A stretch of 64,000 nt of DNA from NCBI GenBank assembly GCA_050246795.1, contig JBFWVJ010000003.1, forward strand, positions 136,972 through 200,971, given 5' to 3'. The stretch's first letter is position 1; every line of letters starts with the position of its first letter. A program made the translations under genes and the position numbers. Origin of the DNA: JBFWVJ01 sp050246795. Its GTDB lineage: Bacteria > Patescibacteriota > Gracilibacteria > JAUYGZ01. The notes below the pieces were generated by a model. The model did not search any database. It was not told the DNA's origin and saw only the letters and a program-made list of their open reading frames with translations. Shown here one piece after another: positions 15,399 to 22,565 of this stretch.

Positions 15399-18371
15399 CT
15401 AATTTTCTACAAAATGAAAGTTGAGATCGCTCACATATGCAGCCCCACCACTAAGTGCAGAAAGCTTAATAAAAAGCGTTATTTCTGTTCCCGCAGTGAA
15501 AACCCCTCCACCTCCAAATCCGATATTAGCTGTGGTAAATGCGACGCTCGCGAGATCAGTATTGCCAGTCAAGGTGCCGATCACCGTACCCGTACTATCT
15601 TCAACAGACAGATCGACTTTATTATTAGCTATCAACCCATCTTCGGTGCGATACGTGAGAGTGATAGGAGTAGCTTGCCAACTGACAAAGCCATCAGGGA
15701 GTCGAAAGCGTACGACAAGATCTTTATTTTGCAAACTCACCTGAGTGGTGGTCCACTTATAATAACTAAAATTATCAGGAGCCCCAGGACCATCCACGTC
15801 TTCGTACACGACTTCCATTTTTCCCTTATGACCTCCGACTCCTACACTTTCATAAATCACGTTGGGATATTCGGGTTGGTATTGGATGGTCGTATTCGCG
15901 GGACCAAGGGAAACACCATTGACCGTGCCGGTGATCGTCAAATTCCCATTGATATTCACATCATCAGAAAAAGAGAACCAGCCATCAGCGAGAGCTACCC
16001 CGTTCGGATCAAAGCTCAAGATTTGATTCTGCAAAACATCGCCAAAACTCAACTGAATCACCCCGCCCGAACCATCATTATCCAATTCAAAAATCTCCGC
16101 GTTGGTCCCTCCCGGGATCACAGCAATCGGAAACACATCACCTGCTTCCAACTGGACGATGTTTCCTTGACTCAGGCCCAGCTCCGCATTGTCGATAAAG
16201 TCCGAGTTGCGAGCATAAGGAATCGTTCCAAAAGGTTGGCGATCGTTTGCATTGTCTATCCCATCGATATCCAAGGTTTCATAAGCCGTGTCTGGAGCAC
16301 CAGCCGACTTAATCTCCACCTGCAAGTACAAGTGCTGAGTGATGATAAAATCTGGAATGGGAGTGACTTCACCGATCTGAACCTGAAAGAAACCCGTCGT
16401 ATCAGGCGTGATCGTCCGAAGTTCGACATATCCCGAGTATCCGGGAGCAAGTCCCGGGATCGCACCAACTCCATCTCGATCAACCCCAGCATCAAAATCA
16501 GCATCAAGCCAGATACTAAACCGAAAATCATGTGGCGTCGCAAGAGGACTTCCACCAGCACTCTTTAAGACTCCTTCGTATGGAAGAATAGATGGAGTAG
16601 TAGTAGCGGCAAATGCTTGAGATAAAAACCAAATCATGAGAAAAAACACGAGGAAGAAAGCTATCGAAATCTTTCCTCCCAGCCAGAAAGAGCGTGTTTT
16701 TTTGCTCTGCTTTCGGGAATCACTCAGACGACTCAACGCCCACCTCCACACTCCGGAAAGCATTCCGGCCAACAAAGCCACGATAAAGAAGAAAAACACA
16801 CCAGAGAGCGGAACAATAAATGGATCGATAACTGGAGCAGATCCTCTCAGGGGTTGGTAGACAAAACGAACCTCTTGATCTCGAGATACATGGCCGTTCT
16901 CATAGTGGACGACAATCGACAAAACATCACTTTCCCCTAAAACAAGCTTCTTTGGATATTGAAAGAAAAACTCATAATTCTCATCGGGAAAAACAATAAA
17001 GACCTTATCCAAAGCGTGTGAATAAATCGCTACACGGGCTTCCAAATAGGTCTTTCCACGCAGGACAGGCTGATCATCTTCGATCGTCAGCTGATAATCG
17101 GCTTCACCTTCCAAGGCTCGATCAGACAGCAAGAGTTCGATCGGCAAAGATATCACCTGTTCTTGTCTGACTTCTAAGAAATAGCTTCGGGTTAAACCGG
17201 CAACCTGATTGTCAACGACCACCACTTCATAGAGACCATCTGGGATCTCTTCCTGGAGTTCAAAAGAAAAATATCCGACATCAGCATCTATCACACGAAG
17301 CTCATATGACTGGAATTGATCTCTCAGCGAGATCGTATAATCCCCGCTTCCACCTGGAAACTGTTCAAAAAAGAGGGTGGTAAGGTCATTCGTAATATAC
17401 TGAAGTCCATCTCCTGACTCAACTCGCGTGACCTGAACGGCGCCTTCTAGACGACACTGGTCATCACACCCGTCACCTTCCAAGCGATTTCCATCATCAC
17501 ACTGTTCTGGAGGCTGCAAGAAACCATTGCCACACAGCTGAGCAGAAGGTCTTAAGACAGGAGGTCGTATCAGGTCCGCAGGAAAAAAGGAATCAACGCT
17601 GATGTCAGGAGTAGAAATCGGTCCTGGAATGAAGAGATCAGGATCTGGCGAAGAAGGAACCTCTTCATCCTGATCAAGATCTGGAGTGGAAGGTTCTTCA
17701 ACTGGAACCACCACCGCTTCACGAAGACAGACATTACTGCAGCCATCACCATTTGAAAGATTCCCATCATCACATCGTTCCCCCACCTCTCGTAAACCGT
17801 TCCCACAAACGGGAGTTTCTAAAGGAACCTCAGGTGGCTCCACCGGAGGAGAAAACTCAAGAGCACACGCAGCACTGCATCCATCTCCGGACTGAACATT
17901 GCCATCATCACACTGCTCTTGAACTTCCAGCACAGCATTTCCGCAAAGCGCCCCAACGCCTCCCCCACCCCCTCCAGGAACGGAAGTCTCCAAGAGACAG
18001 CTCATCGAACACCCATCCCCATCGATCAAGTTTCCATCATCACACATCTCAAAGTCTTCCAAAATACCGTCGCCACAAATCCTCCTCCTTCTTCCACCAC
18101 CATCGTCTTGAAACGGAAGCTGACAGTTTAGTGAAGGCATGACTTGAAAAGAACTCGATTCTCCCTGCACGCCAAAAGAAGAAAACCTGTAACAGATTTG
18201 ATAACTGGTTGAGGAAGAACTCTCCGCCGTTCCGACTCGTGACCGGAGCTGAAAAGAAGCGCTTTCAGAAGCCAACGCCAGTGGGTGAGACCCCACCAGA
18301 AAGCCACAAAAAAGACCCATGAATATCACGGCAGCAAGATGTCTCCGAACTAAAAACTCAAACGAACCCAT
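15399..18371 (-). CDS. Secreted Cys-repeat/fibre fusion protein E
   Basis: 990 residues from MGSFEFLVRRHLAAV. A signal peptide ends near ALASESAS. Four DUF4215-type Cys repeats (CGNG...E.CDDGN..(G/S)GDGCS..C) lie at about residues 99-125, 143-170, 189-215 and 280-306, separated by Pro/Asp linkers. A beta-rich region and a membrane helix (~517-540) follow, then a basic loop (SRKQSKKTR) and a second hydrophobic stretch ending SQAFA-ATTTPS (~568-588) that looks like a new signal peptide. The rest is fibre modules like those of proteins A and D. It may be a fusion of two once separate secreted genes. Confidence 0.8.
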   Translation of the reverse strand: MGSFEFLVRRHLAAVIFMGLFCGFLVGSHPLALASESASFQLRSRVGTAESSSSTSYQICYRFSSFGVQGESSSFQVMPSLNCQLPFQDDGGGRRRRICGDGILEDFEMCDDGNLIDGDGCSMSCLLETSVPGGGGGGVGALCGNAVLEVQEQCDDGNVQSGDGCSAACALEFSPPVEPPEVPLETPVCGNGLREVGERCDDGNLSNGDGCSNVCLREAVVVPVEEPSTPDLDQDEEVPSSPDPDLFIPGPISTPDISVDSFFPADLIRPPVLRPSAQLCGNGFLQPPEQCDDGNRLEGDGCDDQCRLEGAVQVTRVESGDGLQYITNDLTTLFFEQFPGGSGDYTISLRDQFQSYELRVIDADVGYFSFELQEEIPDGLYEVVVVDNQVAGLTRSYFLEVRQEQVISLPIELLLSDRALEGEADYQLTIEDDQPVLRGKTYLEARVAIYSHALDKVFIVFPDENYEFFFQYPKKLVLGESDVLSIVVHYENGHVSRDQEVRFVYQPLRGSAPVIDPFIVPLSGVFFFFIVALLAGMLSGVWRWALSRLSDSRKQSKKTRSFWLGGKISIAFFLVFFLMIWFLSQAFAATTTPSILPYEGVLKSAGGSPLATPHDFRFSIWLDADFDAGVDRDGVGAIPGLAPGYSGYVELRTITPDTTGFFQVQIGEVTPIPDFIITQHLYLQVEIKSAGAPDTAYETLDIDGIDNANDRQPFGTIPYARNSDFIDNAELGLSQGNIVQLEAGDVFPIAVIPGGTNAEIFELDNDGSGGVIQLSFGDVLQNQILSFDPNGVALADGWFSFSDDVNINGNLTITGTVNGVSLGPANTTIQYQPEYPNVIYESVGVGGHKGKMEVVYEDVDGPGAPDNFSYYKWTTTQVSLQNKDLVVRFRLPDGFVSWQATPITLTYRTEDGLIANNKVDLSVEDSTGTVIGTLTGNTDLASVAFTTANIGFGGGGVFTAGTEITLFIKLSALSGGAAYVSDLNFHFVEN

Positions 18372-18554
18372 TTTTATATTTTTTTTAGAAATGCCAAAGC
18401 ATTCATGACATTTTATCAAAAAAAGGACGTTTTTTCAAGCATAAAAACCATTCAATTGCCTTGCGAGCGATAATAAAAAACATCCTAAAAACACATCTCA
18501 GATTCCGTGGAGCTTCGACAAATACTAGAATGATAGGTGCATTTATACTCACGC

Positions 18555-19526
18555 ATGAAAAAAAATATTGCTCTCTTCCTCCTCATCTTTTCCACCTTCA
18601 TCGGGCACGCCCATGCCGAAGGTTTTTCAGATGTGCCCGCTACACACCAAAACTACAGAGCCGTCAAATATCTGACCGAGAATGGGGTATTAAAAGGGTA
18701 TGAGGATGGGACTTTCAAACCTGAGAAAACCGTCAATCGTGCTGAAGCTATTAAAATTATTTTAGAAGGAACCGGCATCAAATCAATCCCTAGCCCTGAA
18801 GAATCTCCTTTTACTGACGTTCCTGTTGATCAATGGTTTGCTCCTTACGTCGCTGAAGCGAAACGATTGTCCATCGTGAGCGGAAATCCTGATGGAAGCT
18901 TCGCTCCGTCGTCAAACGTACAAAAAGCAGCCTTCATAAAAATGCTCTTGGAAACGAACAAATTTAAAAAAGAAAAATGGGGCGGACAACAATTTTACAA
19001 CGATGTAGGTCAAAATGAGTGGTACAACCCCTACATGAATTACGCCGGCAAATCAGGACTGATTCTCCCCGACGAAAAAAACAATCTCTCTCCAGACAAA
19101 AATTTGACCCGATCGGAAGTGGCAGAGATCATGTACCTCATGAGAGTCATTCTCAATGGAAAAGATACTCAGTTTTTATTAACTGAAGCAGAATTTCAAA
19201 TGGCGCAGATAGAAACCTATATAGGAGCAAAAAACATTATGCTCGCAAAAAGATCAGCAGAGCTTTCCTACGACTTCACCCAGCAAGCCCTCAAAAACAT
19301 GCCCGAAAACAATGTAGTGCTAGGCGCAGCAAAGCTTGGAAAAGCCTACCAGTTAGTCGTTGATGCCTTTATAGCAGGAATCAAAAAAGACCATCGAACC
19401 GCTATGAAGTATGCTGAAGAAGCAAAAGTCAAAGCCACTGAAGCATGGGAAGCCAACAACGACCTTCAACCCATCGCCAAGCACTTGAAGACCAGGGCAG
19501 ATGAGATCTTGGCACAGTTGCAGTAG
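18555..19526 (+). CDS. SLH-domain surface protein
   Basis: 323 residues from MKKNIALFLLIF; the signal peptide ends HAHA-EGFSDV. Three S-layer homology domains follow (FSDVPATHQNYRAVKYLTENGV, FTDVPVDQWFAPYVAEAKRLSI, FYNDVGQNEWYNPYMNYAGKSGL), then a helical C-terminal ~125 residues rich in Ala, Lys and Glu. SLH domains usually bind secondary cell-wall polymers, so this is probably a cell-envelope anchor. It is divergent from the fibre cluster, which may supply ligands it helps display; that link is inferred from position only. Confidence 0.9.
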   Translation: MKKNIALFLLIFSTFIGHAHAEGFSDVPATHQNYRAVKYLTENGVLKGYEDGTFKPEKTVNRAEAIKIILEGTGIKSIPSPEESPFTDVPVDQWFAPYVAEAKRLSIVSGNPDGSFAPSSNVQKAAFIKMLLETNKFKKEKWGGQQFYNDVGQNEWYNPYMNYAGKSGLILPDEKNNLSPDKNLTRSEVAEIMYLMRVILNGKDTQFLLTEAEFQMAQIETYIGAKNIMLAKRSAELSYDFTQQALKNMPENNVVLGAAKLGKAYQLVVDAFIAGIKKDHRTAMKYAEEAKVKATEAWEANNDLQPIAKHLKTRADEILAQLQ

Positions 19527-19587
19527 CTCACTGTTCCTAGCCCAATTTCCATCTCTTCATCCCAGGAGCGAGTTAAAACGAACGCAC

Positions 19588-19615
19588 GTCATTGCTTCGC
19601 TCCGCTCGCAATGAC
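19588..19615 (+). repeat. REP-like palindrome
   Basis: GTCATTGC ... GCAATGAC, an 8-bp stem around a TTCGCTCCGCTC core. From memory this resembles GTCATTGCGAGCGGAGCGAAGC-type dispersed repeats seen in many bacterial genomes; a search is needed. It sits between the SLH gene and the pnp terminator. Confidence 0.7.
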
Positions 19616-19633
19616 CACACCACTCACAACACC

Positions 19634-19664
19634 AAAAAAGGCGAGGATTTCCATCCTCGCCTTC
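19634..19664 (-). terminator. pnp intrinsic terminator
   Basis: AAGGCGAGGAT, loop TTC, ATCCTCGCCTT, with a T run on the minus strand directly after the pnp stop. Confidence 0.9.
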
Positions 19665-19669
19665 TAAGA

Positions 19670-21793
19670 TTATTGTGCAAGTTTTTCCACCAGGACCAGA
19701 TTAATCCTTCCCAGCTGATCGATCTCAGCGATCTTGACCTTGACCTGATCACCTAAATTGACCACGTCCGTGACCTTATTGACGCGTTCCTTTGAAAGCT
19801 TGGAAATATGGATCATTCCGTCCTTTCCACCAGGAATAGAGACAAAGGCTCCGAAGTCCATAATTCGGACCACTTCACCATCGAGCACATCGCCTGCCTG
19901 AGGGACATACACCTGCTCCTTGATCATCGCCATCGCTTTTTCACCGGCTTCACGGTTCGGCGCCGTCACGAAGATCAATCCACTGTCTTCGATGTCAATT
20001 TCTACACCACATTCTTTGGTAATCTTTTGAATCGTCTCCCCTCCCTTCCCGATCACGTTTCGGATCATGTCAGGGTTGATGGTCAAGGTTTCGATCATCG
20101 GAGCCCGTGGGGAAACTTGATCACGTGGCATCGCGATGACCTTGTCCATTTCATTGGCAATGAAGTTCCTCGCTTCTTTCGCTTGGATCAAGGCTTCAGT
20201 CATTCGTTCGATGGAGATCCCGGAAACCTTGATATCCATCTGGAGTGCGGTAACCCCCTTCGTCGTGGAAGCATATTTCAAGTCCATATCTCCAGCGAAA
20301 TCTTCCAACCCCTGGATATCCGTCAAAATCGTATATTTCCCAGACTCATCATCGGTCACAAGTCCCATCGCCACACCGACCACCGGAGCCTTGATCGGCA
20401 CACCGGCCACCATCAGGGCGAGGGTCGACCCACACACCGATCCCATCGAACTAGAACCATTACAAGACAGGGTTTCAGACACGACACGGATCGCGTACGG
20501 GAACTGTTCCTTTTCAGGAAGCACGGGAACGAGTGCTCGTTCGGCCAAGAATCCATGACCAATTTCACGTCGACCAACTCCTCGATTCCCCTTGGCTTCC
20601 CCTACGGAGTACCCTGGGAAATTGTAGTGGTGGAAATAGTGCTTTTCATAGTCCTCATCCATCAAGTCAATGGTCTGAGCTGATCCTGGACTTCCAAGCG
20701 TCGCCACCGAAAGGATTTGGGTTTCTCCACGCTGGAAAATCGCTGATCCATGCGGAGTCGGCAGCACATCGATGTCAACACGCACTGGTCGTACATCCGT
20801 AAGGTTTCGTCCATCAAGTCGTCGTCCCTGCTCCAGGATGTTCTTTCGCATGTAGTCCTTGAAGATTTTGTCGACCGCGTCGGTGACATTTCGTTCAGAC
20901 CAATGGCTGTGCTCTTCCGCTTCACTTTCGATCTTGTCCTGGTGGGCTTCGATCAGCTCCATCACCAAATTCTTCAATTCCTTGTACACATCAGGTTTCA
21001 GAGGTTGATAGAGCTTATCCAACTGAGCGGGAGTGATAAGCGCTTGCAGCTCCTTTTTCAAGGTTTCATCCGGCAAAACCAACTTCAATTCCTTCTCCAT
21101 GGTCTTTCCGGCTTTCTTTTTCAGATCTTCTTGAAGGGCACAGAGTTTTTTGATTTCTTCATGCGCCAGCTGGATCGCTTCCATCATTTTTGATTCGGGA
21201 ACTTCCTTGGCACCTGCTTCTACCATCGTTACAGCCTGAACTGTTCCAGCTACCGTGAGATCCAGTTCACCTTCTTCGAGCTGTTCGTAGGTCGGATTCA
21301 CGATCAATTCACCATTCATCATACCGATACGGACTCCGGAAACCGGAGCGACGATAGGAAATCCTCCCACCAATAAAGCGGCTGAAGTAGCGGTAATAGC
21401 ATGAGGCCCAGGATCGATTTTCCCATCGGAAGAAAGAACCATCGCGGAAATCACACAGTCATTCGTAAGACCCTTCGGGAAAAGTGGACGAATGGGACGA
21501 TCGATAAGCCTTGCCTTCAGGATAGATTCATCTGGCGGTCGGCCTTCACGTTTGATAAATCGACTGCCTTTGATCTTGCCCGCGGCATAAAACTTCTCTT
21601 CGTAATCCACCAAGAGGGGAAAGAAATCTGTACCATCACGAGCACCCCCCAGAGTGGCAGCCACCAAGATGACCACATCTCCGATCTGTAACGTTACCGC
21701 ACCATCGGCCTGAAAAGCCACATGACCGGTCTTAATGCTGAGGTCCTTCCCAGCGAGTTTCGTAGAAACCTCTTGAGTATTGAGTTCAATCAT
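19670..21793 (-). CDS. pnp: Polyribonucleotide nucleotidyltransferase (PNPase)
   Basis: 707 residues from MIELNTQEVSTKLAGKDL. Phosphorolytic 3'-5' RNA decay enzyme of the degradosome. Order seen: first RNase PH domain (GRPPDESILKARLIDRPIRPLFP), helical linker, second RNase PH domain (RRLDGRNLTDVRPV, FQRGETQILSVATLG, CNGSSSMGSVCGSTLALM), KH domain with VIGKGGETIQ, and a C-terminal S1 domain (GEVVRIMDFGAFVSIPGGKDGMIHIS). Full length for the family. It follows rpsO on the same strand, the classical rpsO-pnp order, though a terminator separates them. Confidence 0.97.
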   Translation of the reverse strand: MIELNTQEVSTKLAGKDLSIKTGHVAFQADGAVTLQIGDVVILVAATLGGARDGTDFFPLLVDYEEKFYAAGKIKGSRFIKREGRPPDESILKARLIDRPIRPLFPKGLTNDCVISAMVLSSDGKIDPGPHAITATSAALLVGGFPIVAPVSGVRIGMMNGELIVNPTYEQLEEGELDLTVAGTVQAVTMVEAGAKEVPESKMMEAIQLAHEEIKKLCALQEDLKKKAGKTMEKELKLVLPDETLKKELQALITPAQLDKLYQPLKPDVYKELKNLVMELIEAHQDKIESEAEEHSHWSERNVTDAVDKIFKDYMRKNILEQGRRLDGRNLTDVRPVRVDIDVLPTPHGSAIFQRGETQILSVATLGSPGSAQTIDLMDEDYEKHYFHHYNFPGYSVGEAKGNRGVGRREIGHGFLAERALVPVLPEKEQFPYAIRVVSETLSCNGSSSMGSVCGSTLALMVAGVPIKAPVVGVAMGLVTDDESGKYTILTDIQGLEDFAGDMDLKYASTTKGVTALQMDIKVSGISIERMTEALIQAKEARNFIANEMDKVIAMPRDQVSPRAPMIETLTINPDMIRNVIGKGGETIQKITKECGVEIDIEDSGLIFVTAPNREAGEKAMAMIKEQVYVPQAGDVLDGEVVRIMDFGAFVSIPGGKDGMIHISKLSKERVNKVTDVVNLGDQVKVKIAEIDQLGRINLVLVEKLAQ

Positions 21794-21964
21794 AGACAAC
21801 GAACTTAAAAAATGGATATGCACCAGTTTTCAGTTCGTTTGAGAGCCTCATAGTCACAAGTGACGTCCTACTCCTGGGAATAAAACAGCACTTGAAACTA
21901 CTGAAACCCCACATATGAGCTGAAAATAGCTGCGCAGACAGAATAGCCCAGCTTGCCAAAAAAA

Positions 21965-21984
21965 AGAAGCCCATTTGGGCTTCT
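21965..21984 (-). terminator. rpsO terminator
   Basis: AGAAGCCC, loop of 4, GGGCTTCT, then eight T residues on the minus strand. Placed between rpsO and pnp. Confidence 0.9.
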
Positions 21985-21989
21985 CTTGC

Positions 21990-22430
21990 TTACTTACGAA
22001 TATTGAGAGTGCTGATCAGCTCTTCATAGAGAGCCTTGTCCTTGGACTCGATGTACCGGAGCAATCGTCTTCGCTTCCCAACCATGAGGAGCAGTCCACG
22101 TCGAGAGTGGTTGTCTTTCTTGTGGGAGTTCAGATGATCCGTCAAACTGTTAATTCGGTCGGTAAGAAGGGCTACCTGGACACGTGGGGACCCAGTATCC
22201 TTTGAATGCTGTTGGAATTCACCAATCAACGTTTTCTTTTCCTTTCGAACGGGCTTCTTTACTTCTTTTTTTGCAACCGCTTTGACAGCAGGCTTAGAAG
22301 ACTTCGAAGAAGCTTTCTTCTTTTCCGTGGTCGTTGTTTCTTTCTTTGCTACCGTCTTTTTTGCCTTAGCAGAAGCCTTTTTTGGCGCTGCGGCCTTTTT
22401 AGGAGTTGCTTTCTTTTTAGCAGTTGCCAT
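21990..22430 (-). CDS. rpsO: 30S ribosomal protein S15 with basic N-terminal tail
   Basis: 146 residues versus about 89 for typical S15. The S15 core starts near residue 66 (KTLIGEFQQHSKDTGSPRVQ) and keeps LTDRINSLTDHLNSHKKDNHSRRGLL and the end YEELI. The first ~65 residues are Lys/Ala/Pro/Thr repeats (KKATPKKAAAPKKASAKAKK) like histone H1 or HC1-type tails. No internal start gives a standard-length S15, since no Met or good alternative lies near residue 66. The tail could add rRNA contacts or DNA binding; its function is not known to me. Confidence 0.95.
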   Translation of the reverse strand: MATAKKKATPKKAAAPKKASAKAKKTVAKKETTTTEKKKASSKSSKPAVKAVAKKEVKKPVRKEKKTLIGEFQQHSKDTGSPRVQVALLTDRINSLTDHLNSHKKDNHSRRGLLLMVGKRRRLLRYIESKDKALYEELISTLNIRK

Positions 22431-22496
22431 ATCTATGGGTTAATAGAGCGGAGAAATCTTACCAGAGGAAGGGGGTATTGACAAGATGAATCGGGA

Positions 22497-22565
22497 AACG
22501 AAAAACGTAAAACGCAAAACGAATAAAAATACGATACACTGGTTTTACGTTTTACGTTTTTCGTT
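22497..22565 (+). repeat. Inverted repeat abutting the priA start codon
   Basis: AACGAAAAACGTAAAACG at 22,497-22,514 has a perfect 18-bp complement at 22,548-22,565, ending one base before the priA ATG. The arms are built from tandem ACGTAAA/ACGTTTT words. It may form a leader hairpin and fits the intercistronic hairpin pattern seen elsewhere. Confidence 0.8.

Noticed and set aside
15414..16568. 384-codon plus-strand ORF
   Set aside because: Antisense to fibre gene E, no protein-like composition or start signal; a shadow of the Ser/Thr/Gly-biased coding strand.
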